NCBI RefSeq assembly: GCF_003086295.3
Contig: NC_092045.1
Span: forward strand, 90,472,693-90,536,692
Direction of reading: 5' to 3'
Length of the DNA: 64,000 nt
Source: Arachis hypogaea
Taxonomy: Eukaryota > Streptophyta > Magnoliopsida > Fabales > Fabaceae
Made by a program: the position numbers and the translations under genes. Shown piece after piece: positions 44,956-56,998 of the stretch. The notes below the pieces were generated by a model that ran no database searches, had not been told where the DNA came from, and worked only from the letters and a program-made list of their open reading frames with translations. The stretch's first letter is position 1. The number at the start of each line of letters is the position of its first letter.

Positions 44956-46963
44956 GGAAAGTAAATAGCAGAAAATAAAGTGCAGAATCTTAGATGGGGA
45001 TTTGGGGAAATGAGCATGAAAATAAATGGCAAAAAGTAAAGAGAATGGGTAAGATCAGAAATGGGGAATTCATTGGGCTCAGGAGATGTTGTATTCTCCG
45101 GATCAAATTCATTTTCATCTCTTCCTCAATCAAAGCATCTATTGATCTCCTTGGAAATCTTAAGTGATTGGGTTCCAATTCCTTGGCAACCCAATCTCTC
45201 TAAGCTTGAACACCAATTCCTTGATTTAATTGCTCATGGAAAGAGATGAAGTGTGGTCATTGATTATACCACATGTATTTCCAATTCAAAGTGTTGGAAG
45301 GATTACTTGTCACTGTATCCGCCTAGACCCCAAATTGGTCCAACATGAGAAAGCATTTCTAGCATGATCTCCTCATCCCTTTTCCAAGGCTCAGAAGAGA
45401 TCCAATTATGGAGAGTTTCTTTTCCAAGACAACTAACCAATTGAATTAAGATCGAAAGCTTTCTAGTAAATCAAAAGAGAAGAAAGAAGAAGAAAATGAA
45501 AACTATAATTGATCCATCAAATTACAACAGAGCTCCCTAACCCAATGAAAGGGGTTTAGTTGTTCATAGCTCTAGAAATGAAAAATGGCAGAAAAGAATA
45601 CATCCTTAGCTAAAAATGTAGAAAAGTAAATATACAAAGGGTAGTTCTCCAAAGTGCCAAGCTTCTCTATAGTTCAAAACTACTGCTATATATACTACTT
45701 CTCTTGAACTTCTAGTGAGTTCTTCAAGTCTTGGATGTGGACCTTAGATCTTGAGTTGAAGTAGTTACAATCTTTAGTGGGCTCAGATTGTAGAGAAGTA
45801 TAAATTAGGCATGGGCGTTAGTGAAGTTAACGTTAAGTGACATTGTGGGTTCGAGAACGTTAGTGGCAATTACATTTTTCACTAACATTCCAACCCCATA
45901 TAGCCCACGTTAACTCCAACGTTAGTGGCACCAATGTGACCACTAACGTAGCCTTGTAAACCTTCGCAAGCATTATTGGGACTCACCTTTCCCAATAACG
46001 TTGCCTTATAAACCTTCGCAAGCATTATTGGGACTCACCTTTCCCAATAACGTTGCCTTGTGCCCTTTGTCCTATATTAGAGTTCACGTTAGTGTAGCTA
46101 ACGTGGCTCTTAACGTGGTTATGCCTCACCTTCGAGAGCGTTAGTGACACTTACCTTTGTCAATAACGCTCCAAGTGCCCCTACTCTCCACGTTAGATCT
46201 CACGTTAACTAAGTTAACGTGGCCACTAACGTGGTAGTGAATGCCATCTCCAACGTTAGTGACAAAGGTGAGTGTCACTAACGTTGGCTCATCAATCTTA
46301 GCTCTATGTTGACTTTCACGTTAGTGGTCTTAACGTGACCACTAACGTGGGCAATGCTAGTTTGATCCAACGTTAGTGACAAAGGTGAGTGTCACTAACG
46401 TTGGCATTGTTCCTCTATTCCGCGTTAGAGTTCACGTTAACTAAGTTAACATGACTCTTAACGTGGCTTATTGCCAAATCTTAGAACGTTAGTGGTGTTC
46501 ACGTTTACCACTAACGTTGGAGCTTTCTTTTGTCTCCACGTTAACTACCACGTTAACCTAGTTAACGTGGCAATTAACGTGGGCTTATGATGGCTTCGCA
46601 GGCGTTATTGGTGATCACTTTTCTCAGTAACGTTGCAAGCTATTTACCATTCCATGTTAGTGGTCACGTTAACTAGGTTAATGTGAGCACTAACGTAGTT
46701 CTTCCTTGCTTCCTTTGTCCTGAAATCAAGTTATAAAGTGCATCAAAGCTCTAGCCAAAGTCATGAGATTATGCATCATCAATTTATCATTCAATTATAG
46801 CAAAAATCTTCATGAAATCATGTGAAATTCACAATAGTTGCTTGAATCAAGGTGTAAGTGTATTTTCATCCAAAACTTGCCTTATTCACTAAGAAAATGC
46901 TTGAAACTAACCTAAAATAGTAAAGAAAATATCAGTGAAACTGGCCTAGATGCCCTGGCATCA
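44956..46963 (-). repeat. 5' LTR of element D (X family), inner end lost
   Basis: Matches 26886-30555 of the 3' LTR but without the solo Z insertion. The roughly 185 bp nearest the primer site, plus the primer site itself, are gone. It ends CTGGCATCA at 46963 and is followed by the AAATA duplication. The hairpin array is at 45815-46690. Confidence 0.92.
45815..46690. repeat. X-LTR hairpin array
   Basis: Same order of inverted repeats as 27760-28620. The perfect 15-bp stem with 8-base loop (ccaacgttagtgaca...tgtcactaacgttgg) recurs at about 46250-46287 and 46368-46405. Confidence 0.9.
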
Positions 46964-48360
46964 AAATATAGCCAAGATCCAATAAATTACATTGTAAAAT
47001 TGTATTCAAACCTTAACATATTTACCTCTATAGAATTCAGTGCTTGCTCAATGTTTTTCACAACATTGCGCTGTTTGATTTCATCATAGCGGACCATTCG
47101 TCATGAGATGACATTTGGCTAATTCAAATTGAACTTGACGGTGCACCACTAAGTAATCTACAAAATTCATCTTGTAAGATGTCTACTATTCCTCCACAGT
47201 AGTGTCATTCTTAAATATTCCCAATATATAATGATAATGACAATGTAGACAAATATTTTCTTAAAACTAAGCACTTATTTTAGCTCTACATTTATATGCA
47301 TCTTGGAAACATCAATATAGCTTTGGAGTGATGTTTTGCCTACAAACGATATACTATTTTAACCATGTCAATTACAAGCAGTTGCGAAGTTCATACATCA
47401 ACTTAGGGAATAAACATTACAAATAAAACAAAATAAACATACCATTCCACTTGGTTGCCTTAAAGCATAATTATCATAATTAAACCGGTAATTGATCAGA
47501 TCAGAGTACAGAATTATTGGGTTATTGATTTAACTGTTGGGTCACTAGTTGAATCGGTTGATTCGGTTATAATTAAATATTTATATAAAATTGTATTCTA
47601 CTTTTTTCATTATTATTGTTTTTTAATTTTGTATTTGTCTTAAATTTATTATTTGTTCTAGATTTCAATAATTTATTAATGAATTTATATCTCTAATATA
47701 TTTCAAGTATTTATTAAAAAAATCTTATATAATCATACAAAAAAATATGTTTTGATAATCATCGGCACCTTTTAATTTATAAATATTTAATAAAATTATT
47801 TATTTTAAGTGTTATTTATAATTATAAGTTAAAAATATGATTAATTTAACAAAGAATGAGTACAAAATTGAAATTAAAATTAAAATTAAAATTAAAATTA
47901 AAATTAATATAAATTAAAATTATATATATAGGGGACAACTAGGCCTTTTGGCTAGTATCATAAAACCTAAAGCCCCAAATTCAAATTCTTCTATCACTCA
48001 TTTGTAGTTAATTTTATTGTTCAAAAGTCTTAGTTCCTTTAGTCCTACATCGTGTTGAAAACCTTATGCACAAATATTTATATTGATACAAGGTGAGCAC
48101 ATGGAAACAAGTACGTGAAGGAAGGAGCAGTGGATTCGCTTTCCTTCCTTGTATTGTGCACTTGATTGGGTTTTTGGACTCAATTCTCTAGTCGGATTCT
48201 ATTTAGGTTTGACTGATTTTTATCGGGTCTATTCGGGTTTGATTTGTTCAATAGCAAAAAAGTTCTTGGGAGTAGACCGAATCAGTTTGGAATTTGGTTC
48301 AATTGATTCTTTAGTCGAATTGACTGGTCTAGTCTGAGTTTGATAATAGTGTCTTTAAGT
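46964..48360. other. Resumed flank of the MULE site, then AT-rich debris
   Basis: 46964 to about 47450 should continue the MULE pseudogene interrupted at 26700, but motifs are too decayed to confirm. 47480-47590 and 48150-48340 carry 'accggt / tcggttgattcggtt' type words common in plant repeats. No gene supported. Confidence 0.4.
47864..47930. repeat. (AAAATT)n low-complexity run
   Basis: Seven or so units of aaaatt/attaaa followed by tatatata. Confidence 0.85.
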
Positions 48361-48720
48361 ACCACATCATTACAATAAGCGGTTCTACCCTGCCATTGTC
48401 CATATGTAAAAGTATTTGGTCGACCATGTTTTCTAACAGGATGCAATTAATCCTGTTTTTGTTGTAAATCAACTATCTATAAGATGGGTAAACATAAAAA
48501 ACACTAAAATATAGAGGATACACATTCTAAATCTTCCAGCACAACTACCAACCATTTGGCCTCCCTTTCTTTGTTGGTCACCAAAATTTTTTAGTCCTCC
48601 TTTCCTACAACCTCTACAATCATATCTACAAACCAAGTAGAATATCAACATTAGCCCTCATATATATTATAAATGCTACTCAAGACAAAAAGATAAAGAC
48701 TTCTAAAAAAGATATGGCAA

Positions 48721-49180
48721 CTAATCAAACATATCTGACTCATCCAAAACTTCAGCATTAAGCGAATCCACTTTCAATTTGAATTGAAATGCTTCAAGCA
48801 TAAGACTCGGATTTTCTACATGATTAACCTTTGTCCTATAGGAGAAATTCAATATCCACTTGGTTGGCATTGTCGTTGACCTAAACTTGTTATCCACAAT
48901 AATGCCATTGGTCATCCTATACATATGAAACTCAGCAATGACATTACACCATTTGTTAGCCAATGTCCTGAATACTGAAGCATGCAACCCACCACCCTAG
49001 GATTTTTTCAACAAAAAGTTTGAAACACATCCTTCTTATTACAGGAATAAAGTTTTCATAAAATAAATATATTAACAATGTACAATACTCACCTTACTAT
49101 CCTGAAGAATCATCTTAGTGGAGCCAACTTCCTTTTCATTGAATTTACTTGGAATTTTTCATATTCTGATGACATAAACT
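48721..49180 (-). pseudogene. RPA1-like OB-fold fragment with intron
   Basis: The upstream exon (to 49093) ends IPSKFNEKEVGSTKMILQDSK, followed by a GT donor. A 96-bp intron (49092-48997) ends in AG. The next exon reads GGLHASVFRTLANKW, FHMYRMTNGIIVDNKFRST and KWILNFSYRTKV down to a stop at 48721. This is the arrangement of the N-terminal OB domain in plant replication protein A 70-kDa-like (DUF223) proteins, which bind single-stranded DNA. Plant Helitrons often carry such genes, but no Rep/helicase or Helitron terminus was recognised nearby. One in-frame stop lies in the upstream exon. Likely a TE-carried or retained fragment, not a working gene. Confidence 0.65.
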
Positions 49181-49339
49181 TTGAAGTTCTAAGCTAATTT
49201 TCTGGGGTTCACATTCAATAGATAATCATAGCCATGTTAAAGAAGTTTTATGGTCCTTGTCTATTGATTAATTTTTTTCTATTTTGCAACTACAAGGAAA
49301 TATGAAGCAGTTACAATATGATTGATGGTGGTGGGATTC

Positions 49340-49900
49340 TCTACTGTTAACCGTCTACTGTGAGATGGTTATTGATCATACCATGGCCCAAAAACATAAA
49401 GTTAGACCCAATAAGAATAAAAGCCTACCCAAAAAGGTGGACTCATCTATTTACCCGGCCTCATAGAGGTCGAGCACGACAAGGATGGTTTAACCCTACT
49501 TATCTAAATAAGTAACTACCGTCTGAAATATCTCCTACTATTTCTCTTCTTTATTTAGAAGGGAGGTCTCAACAAATTCTCAAGATAAAAGGAATGGTCA
49601 TCCACCATCAAAGATGAAACTACTCTAAAGGTGGTTATCTTATTACTATAAATACATTGACGAAACCTCAGGTATATTCAGAACCCAATTTACTAAAAAT
49701 ATCTGCCTAAAGCCTTTACTAACTTAAGCATCGGAGTCTCTTGTAGGTACTATCCCCACCTACTCACGAGGAAATTGTATGGCAGTATCTCGACACCAAC
49801 ACAAGTTAGACGCTGCCTCAGTAGGAGTATGGACCTCACGTTTAGGTCCAAATCACGATTTCAGGTAACCCTCAGAATAGTTATAATATCCAATTTTAAA
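49340..49900 (+). repeat. LTR-like fragment with TATA
   Basis: 'ttactataaatacattgacgaaacctcaggt' and, downstream, 'ttaagcatcggagtctcttgtaggta' are recurring landmarks of some plant gypsy-type LTRs. No second copy or coding region is present here, and boundaries are not defined. Confidence 0.4.
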
Positions 49901-50555
49901 TAACATGAATTTGAAAAAATAATAAAATATTGATTCGGACACTTCAAAAAATGTATCTTATCCATAAGAAAAATATTTATTTTGTCTTAATTCGCTGTCA
50001 TATGTCAATCTTTTAAACTTAACACTTGTTAAACATGTAGCTACGACACTTGTCAACCAATGGACACGACACTCCTCTTCGTTTATATAAAGAAGATATG
50101 TGATTTAAATATTTAATACCTTTTTTATATAATCTTTAACATTTACTTAAATGAGCAAAAAATTGACCATTCAACCAATCAAAACTAGTTCATTTATAGG
50201 AATCTTAATGCATAGTTGTTTTCTTGTTGGTCGTGGAACACATAATTTTTTTTATGCTCTTGGTGGAACGCATAGTTACATACTTCTTTTTTTTCTTGTT
50301 TTCCATGGTATCTCCCAAATCGACAGGCTAAAGACTAATTCGTTGCAGATCTGAACTCCATTTAAGGGGTTGTCACTGCCCAATGGGTTGCGCGAGGTGT
50401 GATTCAACCACCCCCCCAATATTTACTTAAGCGGACTTGTGAACTAACTATTTTTTTGGTGACTTAAAAGAAATTAAATAAATAGCAAGAAAGAAAAACC
50501 AAAAGCGCAGGCACAACTTAGATAGAGGTGCAGTTCTACTTAAGACTACTTTCAA
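49901..50555. other. AT-rich spacer
   Basis: No gene supported. It contains a short 'acacttgtcaaccaatggacacgacac' repeat-like phrase near 50045-50072. Confidence 0.35.
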
Positions 50556-50559
50556 ACTC

Positions 50560-51345
50560 CGGAAGTCAACACGCTAATTCCAATTCATGATATCCCTTAT
50601 CTTAAGCAACAATGGATCAATAAATCCGAAACCATTTTGATGATTAGAAACAAGATTAAATGCATCCACACAATTTGTCTCACAAATAACATCTCATTGA
50701 CTTGCATCCCAAACTAAGAGATATCCTCTCCAATTAGCAAACAATTCTCCTTGAAGAATACTATTACTTTCAATTATTTCTAAACACTCTATTGTCAATT
50801 TCTATTATAATCTCTGATAATACAAGCAAAACCAACACTATTACCAGAACTTGGATAACTAACGTGACAATTAATCTTGAAAGTACCTACAAATGGAGGA
50901 TTCCGAGATCCATTTATTATAGAAGGAAAGATACATGTTGCAATTCAAGAATATTCAAGCTTCTTTTCTAAAGCTAAAGTCAGATGAGTCACTTTTTTCA
51001 GAGGCCAAAGCTCTTGAGGATTAAAGATATCATTATTCCTTGCTTGCCATATCCACCAAAGTCCTGAAAAGAATCTGAATGGATGCTCTTTGCTATGATA
51101 CAAGGTCGACTTCTTCAAATCTAGAAGATGACAAGAAATATCCAACCTGTGACACACAAGCTGAGCTTTCAGACAATCTCAAATACAATCTAAAACTGAT
51201 CCTGACAAGAAAGACATATTGGACATCTATCCGAGATTGCCATACCTCTCTTGAAGAAAATATTTGCAGTAAGCAGAGCCCTCATAAGACAAAGCCAAGC
51301 CAAAAACTTGTGCTCCTCCAAAACAAGCTATCGCCAAAGCCAAAG
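50560..51345 (-). pseudogene. LINE (L1-type) ORF2 3' end: zf-RVT and RNase H
   Basis: On the minus strand: FLAWLCLMRALLTANIFFKR and CPICLSC (zf-RVT type zinc region, 51340-51200), FFSGLWWIWQARNNDIFN (51070-51010), then NSVGFACIIRDYNR (about 50840) and pieces of the plant-type RNase H (RVT_3) domain to 50560. Many stops and shifts. The order is that of the C-terminal end of plant L1 ORF2 proteins. No RT core remains in the window, so this is a 5'-truncated remnant. Confidence 0.75.
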
Positions 51346-51355
51346 CCAAAGCCAA
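51333..51355. repeat. (CCAAAG)n short tandem run
   Basis: gccaaagccaaagccaaagcc, three to four units. Confidence 0.85.
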
Positions 51356-51398
51356 TTCCCCACTTCTCCCAACCAAATTGCTTCTTACATAACCACAA

Positions 51399-51950
51399 GT
51401 GATGACACATCATGTTAAATGATTTTTAAGTTCTTTTCTATTTTATTTTCTTAGGTTTTAATCAAATTTATTATGTTTTCTAGTAGAATTTAGTAAGTAA
51501 TCAATTATTTGAAGTTGGAATAGTATTTTTATGTTTTCAGGAGTTTTTACTCAAAAACAAAAAAGAATTAAAGCTTTTTCATAAGAAAAACATAAAGACA
51601 GAAAAAGTGTAGCCTAAAGAGAGCGTGCCCTAAGGAACAAGGAAATGGAGGTGACAACGCTCCTATGCCTGACGGATGAGCTCCATGCCCGATGGCCCAT
51701 CTCCATGCCTGGCGGCTCCCATACTTTCCTCTCCTATTCCTGGCGGCCTTCATTCCATGCCCGGCAGACCTGCAATTCCTAGAGTGTGTTTTTGGGCCTT
51801 TTGCCCAAAATTCCTCTAATCCAAGCCAACTTAAAAGCAATTACAATTCCCAGGATGTAATAATTAAGGCTCAATCTCAATCATACACATCATTAGAAGC
51901 TTTAATCACATCCAAAAGATTCAAGATTCAAGAAGATTAGTTATTAATTA
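51399..51950 (+). repeat. LTR-like fragment with CATGCC(T/C)GGCGG words
   Basis: It begins TGATGACACATCATG, an LTR-like start comparable to the X and Z LTRs. At 51665-51775 it has five related words of the type catgcctggcgg / ctccatgcccgatgg. It therefore copies the design of the other LTRs with yet another motif. Only one copy, unconfirmed ends. Confidence 0.45.
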
Positions 51951-52869
51951 TTTCTAAAACATCAATATTCTAAAAATTGGACCTGAATGGCCGGTCTGAC
52001 TGGCCTAACCGTGAACCGGCAATAATCACGGTCCGGTTAGCCTCCCAAAACCGTTGATTAAAAAACTGGCAATGAACCGCTGAACCAGCCAGTTGAACCG
52101 AATCGAGACCCGGCCGGTTTTCACCTTTCAACCAAAAAAATAAAAGACGCTTTCCTCCTCTCTCTCACTTACCGCATCTGCTTCCTTTCTCTCAAAAAAA
52201 CCTAGCCTCTGATGTACTTTCTTCTTCAAGCTGTGTGACTGCCGCTGTCGCGATTTGCGCCCATGGTCGTCAAAATGCGTCTGCTCGCCACACTTTCCTG
52301 TCAGTTTTGAGCTTCTGCGTCTGTTCTGAGCTTTCGCCACCTCAGTTGAGCTCCCTCTCCCTCATTTGAAATCCTGAATCTCTATTTTATTCATTTTTTT
52401 TTTAAGTAATTTCTTGCTTATCTCTGTTTTGAGTTTTCATAGGTTTCTTGAATAAATTTAATTTAGTTTGTTTGGTTCATGAATAATGATTTAATTGCAG
52501 ACTAATTTTTATTATTCATGATGAGTAATGAACATTATTGAACATTATTGAGTTGTTCCTGTTATGAGTAATGGTTTTCTTAGGTTTCTCTATTAAGAGT
52601 AACTTAGATTATTTTGTTTTACGGTAATTATGGAACTGTTTTTGTTGTTCAGATGTATTTTTTTATTTAATTGTTCAGTGGTGTTTATTGTTGTTACTGA
52701 TTATTGCTGTTTGTTCTTGAAGGTTTTGATTGTTGATGTTTGTTCGCTGCTGTATTTGTTCTTATTGTTCTTGATTGTTGCTATTTTTTATTGTGCTATT
52801 TGTTTGCTATTTTTCATGATGTTTTGCTGTTTTTCATGTTGTTTTTGAATGATTATTTGATTTCTAGAT
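51951..52869. other. Promoter/UTR-like debris
   Basis: 51980-52120 is rich in 'accggtt/aaccggc' words. 52140-52370 is CT-rich and looks like a 5' leader. 52600-52850 is T-rich. No gene recognised. Confidence 0.35.
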
Positions 52870-52873
52870 CTTA

Positions 52874-53149
52874 TATGTTTAGTAGCTCTGAAGATGTTGA
52901 TTACTGGCATCCTGAAATCTTGAAGCAAGAAGTAATATTTCCAAAACCTGATAATTGGGAGCCAACCATAGAAGGAGCTTTACCGACAAATAATATCTGT
53001 TCATTTTTCATTAATGGAACCTGCAGATTTGAGTCTATGGATATCATCCTTCATAATGCTAAAAGTTATAATGGAGCACTTAACTTTTTTACTAGAAACA
53101 AATTGGTTGTGCAAAAGTTACACAACTGTGAAAAGCATCCTAGGAGATA
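52874..53149 (+). pseudogene. CCCH-finger-like exon fragment
   Basis: The frame includes MFSSSEDVDYWHPEIL, KQEVIFPKPDNWEP and NNICSFFINGTCRFESMDIILHN. The last resembles a C3H zinc finger (C-x7-C...H) but the third Cys is missing. A T-rich tract ending in ttctag precedes it, so it may be an internal exon. Similarity is weak. The frame ends by running into the reverse-strand gag fragment near 53150, so it is truncated there. Confidence 0.4.
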
Positions 53150-53309
53150 GGATCATCTGCTGCCCCAATGCCTCAGCAGTGGCTTGCATAGCAGCAACCA
53201 TATTCTCTAACGCCGCCATAAAGTTCACCAGATTATGCGTGTCAGTTTTCAGCCCTTGAGTGCTAGTACAACCTCTCCCATGGCCTCGATCGTGTCCACG
53301 AGGTGCCAT
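53150..53309 (-). pseudogene. Y-family gag N-terminus, truncated
   Basis: The minus strand from ATG 53309 reads MAPRGHDRGHGRG, then NLVNFMAALENMVAAMQA and TAEALGQQM. This is the typical start of Gag in plant chromovirus-type (Tekay/Del-like) elements. After about 53 codons it meets unrelated sequence. It lies about 200 bp downstream of the primer site, as expected. Confidence 0.75.
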
Positions 53310-53506
53310 ATGGTTCCTATACATACCAAACAATCGATATCAAGTTGATCATTCTTAATATCGGAAGTCTAGTGCTTCAAAGTCCCAAATGCATACTCAT
53401 GAACGTTTATGCCAGTTATATCATTTAGATATCCTAATAGCACATTAAGAAACACACAGAGAATGCACAGAAGCATAGTCGGTCCGTCCCTCTGGCTTTA
53501 CAGAAA

Positions 53507-53524
53507 CGAACTGCTCTGATACCA
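53507..53524 (-). other. Y-family primer-binding site (initiator Met)
   Basis: Sense TGGTATCAGAGCAGTTCG, with TGGTATCAGAGC complementary to the initiator tRNA-Met 3' end, three bases from the LTR end (...GTGTTACA). Confidence 0.88.
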
Positions 53525-53527
53525 TAA

Positions 53528-56500
53528 TGTAACACCCTACCACACAGAGCCTTATGCTTAAGTCATAAGACAGAGATGGCGAGGTATTACGACCTCAAAA
53601 AATAAAATTTTTTTATATATAGTAGTGTGAAAAGTAATTATAACTAGGAGCCATTGAGAAAAAAGGGTAAAAAGCAAAAATCGTTAAACAGAAAAGCGCA
53701 ACACTCACGAATGTGATAACGTAAACAAAATAGATAAAGTAAGCTGACACGTAAATATGTATAATAGAGGGCCAAGATATAGATAGCAAAGCTCAGGTTT
53801 TGGTTCTCAAAGGTAACTGGTCTAAGCACATAGTTATACATATATAAATATATAGGAAAACCCAAAAGAAAACCCAAAATACAGAGTTACAAAACCTGAG
53901 TCTCCAAAATAACCTCTAAGAGGTGTCAATACAGTATATATAGACAATGGAGATAAAAAGTATCTAAGTAAGTATAGACAACCAAAATAAAGTTCCAAGA
54001 GCTAAGGATCTTCGCTAAACCAGAAGTCTCCAGCATGCTTCAGCGAGGAGCCTCACGTCCTACATCTGAAAATCATAAAATCTGCATGGGTGAGAACCGG
54101 AGGTTCTCAGCATGGTAAGAGTGCCCACATATCTAACATATAATGTCTTGGAAAAGCCGAAGGCAATCCTAGAACTCCCAATTCATAATTAAAGCGTATG
54201 AACATAACTAAACCATGAGAAACGAAAATAGGCAACTAACTGAGGATCTTCAGTTTAACTAAAACTACCCTTTCCAACTCCTCCGAACGTCCCAACCACC
54301 AACGAAACTAAAGGCCACAAACATAATTATTACAAACAAGGAAAATCACAAATAAGATTCAAATATAGCAATTAATCAAGTAGCAAGTAGTTATGCAATC
54401 ACTTAGACAATCCAAAACAAATTAAAACACACCAAACAAACATATAGATGCATATGTGCATGCCTGTCTTAGTGGCTGATGAGTCTCATCTGTCTATTAT
54501 AAAGTGAACCCGACAAGTCCTGGTAGCTAACCATTGGACTGTCCCTCTATCGTGCATCCCCAACACGAGTTATTCTCAATCATAATTATAAATATATATA
54601 CACAACACCCACACAGGTGTTTATCCATGGGGGCAAGCTCATCCGGAACTTTCACACTATCCGGCCACACTTACGACATAGGGTTAGCAGAGTATCGAGT
54701 CTCAACCTAGAATAAGAGGTGGCTAGCCACTGCTTTCACCCAGGGAAACTCGTATCTTAGATAGGAGGAAGTGCAACAATCACAATATCAATAAACCAGT
54801 ATACATACATTCATACTCAGCCATAAATCAACATTTGTCTCAGCCATTCGGCTTACAATCATAATTTATAACTAGCTATAATTCATTATCACATACAGCC
54901 ATTCGGCTCATATCATACACGGCATTTCCACCATCATCCTCAACAACTCATACAATCATTATTAGTCATAATTCTTCAATATTTCCCTTTTCTTTATCCA
55001 CAAGTTACCCCTTTTCCTAGCTTCTTAATTACTAGGCATTCTATATTGATTTAGGACTTAAAGGATGAAAATGGAGGCTCAAAAGTTGGAAATTCGGTTT
55101 TATAAACACAGAAATCCTAGTTGCTGAAAATAGGGTCATGCGTACGCGTGAGCGCCAAAGAAATCCCAAGTTACACGTACATGTGGGCCACGTATACGCG
55201 TGAACGTGCATTTTGGCCCATTACACATATGCGTGAGCGCCAAAGAAATCCCAAGTCACGTGTTCACGTGGGCCATGTATACGCGTGAACGTGCATTTTG
55301 GCCCATTACGCGTACGCATGCAGACTAGGCAGAATCGACTGGTCGCGTACGAGAGTTTTGCGTACGCAAAATTCCCATGTCATGCGTACGCGTGGGCGTG
55401 CGATTTTGCCCGCGTATGGGATGCATGCATACGCATGTAATGCAACAACATCAAAAGCCGCTAAGTTCCAATTTTTTTCAATTTACGTACCAAACTTTGA
55501 TCGAGCATAACTTCCTTATTTTAAGACATTTTTCCTTCATTCTTCAAACGGCATAAACATCTCGGACCTAATTTTATTTCTAAACAAGTTTGAAATAAAT
55601 CGGGAGTCCGGAGACCAGGTTATACTCCGTCAAATTTGAGCCAAAAACCATTATTTTCAAAGAGTTTGCAAAACCTTCAAATTTCAAAACACCTAACTTC
55701 CAAACCCTTTTTAAAACAACCAAAACTCAGCTACTCAACATCAAGCATGTTCCAACTTCCCATTCAATCCCCAACTCACCAATTTTTCCATTTTTAACCA
55801 AATCTCAATTCAATACATTCAATTCATATTAAACATTTTACATCTCAATCTCCCAATAAATGTTCAATGTCATCAATCATTATATATACATATCAATATC
55901 ACATACAATTTTCATACTCATCAACAAGAGCCTCAACCTTACCAACAATTAGGCATATCATCCATATTACTTATAACATTACATGCTTTATCAACAATTA
56001 GCACCACTCACAACCATTCAACCATTATTCATATATTCAACTTAATCTATATCATCCAACAACTACATCAATATTTCAAAATCCTATCCTAGGGTCAGTA
56101 ACCTAGGTTTTCACATTACATCACTTTTTAGATACAGAAAACTGAAACCATATCTTGGCCGAAACCCTGCTCAACCTGGAACACTTCCAATTCAACTCTA
56201 CCTCGATTTCCAAGGCTCCAATACCTCCAAGATCAGATTTCTACCTTGCAAATCACCTCAAGCTCCCAAAATCTCCATTAAGCTCCAATTCATTTACATA
56301 TATACCTTGCCTAAAATATATAATATTCACCCATACATACAACTCAATCACTAAATCACAAAATTTCAAGTATTTGACTTAGGGTTAAGAATCTTAACTT
56401 ACCCAATGACCAAAGAGGCAAGACTAAACTTTTCATTCAAGCTAATTGGATCCTATAACATTAAAGAGCCCAAAATCTCAACATTTTTATCCAAAATTTT

Positions 56501-56966
56501 TGAAACTAAGGGCTAAGGAAACTAAAATGAAATTGTGGCTTACCTCTAGAACAAAGTTGTGTGCTTTTAGAGCTTGACACCGCGGTCGTGTGGCCACAAA
56601 GGTGCGGCGATCAAAGCTCCAGATCAAAAGTTATCAAGGATTGAAGATTAAGAATAAGGATTTGTAAAATATGAGCTCTCTTCTTCCCTCTTACTGCCTC
56701 TGCAGTGTGTTTTCATGAGATGGGAAGAAGAGTGAGCTATGGCTCATTTAGTTTAGTAAAATAGGTTGGGCCAAGGGCCCAATACAGGCCCAGTTGGCCC
56801 GGTTTGGCTTGTTTGGCTCAATGTTGGGCCAAATTCTTTAAAATTTGTGTCAAAATTCTCATTTTAATTTTCTCTATCATATTAAACTATAAAATTCACA
56901 TTTTTAATTTTCTAGAATAAATATTAATTTATGGGTTAATTACTCATTAATTAACAGGGTTTTACA
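53528..56966 (-). repeat. Y-family LTR shared by two internal regions
   Basis: Plus-strand ends TGTAACACCC and ...GGGTTTTACA, 3439 bp. It matches the solo LTR at 11676-15091. On its sense-upstream side (56967 onward) it has a PPT and integrase C-terminus, as a 3' LTR should. On its sense-downstream side it has a primer site and gag start, as a 5' LTR should. The palindromic array is at 55130-55450. Confidence 0.88.
55130..55450. repeat. Y-LTR palindromic array (CGTACGCGTG type)
   Basis: About ten words of the type gcgtacgcgtgagcg, tacgcgtgaacgtgc, catgcgtacgcgtggg and tgcgtacgca. They include a direct repeat of a 90-bp segment (around 55155-55245 and 55235-55310) and perfect short palindromes such as TGCGTACGCA (55359-55368). 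Confidence 0.85.
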
Positions 56967-56977
56967 CTCTACCCACC
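56967..56977 (-). other. Y-family polypurine tract
   Basis: Sense GGTGGGTAGAG directly before the LTR start TGTAAAACCC. Confidence 0.85.
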
Positions 56978-56998
56978 TAAATAGGAATTTTGCCCACA

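Larger units (their letters stand above)
26701..46963 (-). mobile_element. X-family element D, nested, with AAATA target duplication
   Basis: The outer ends are TGATGCATGA (26701) and CTGGCATCA (46963), flanked by identical AAATA (26696-26700 and 46964-46968). Sense order is 5' LTR (46963-44956, inner end lost), an interval replaced by Z element C and filler, gag-pro (36725-34188), second ORF (33236-31684), PPT, then 3' LTR (30555-26701). A solo Z LTR interrupts the 3' LTR. The two X LTRs differ by roughly 5-6 percent over the stretch compared by eye. No reverse transcriptase, RNase H or integrase was found in the D-derived internal sequence. Confidence 0.88.
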
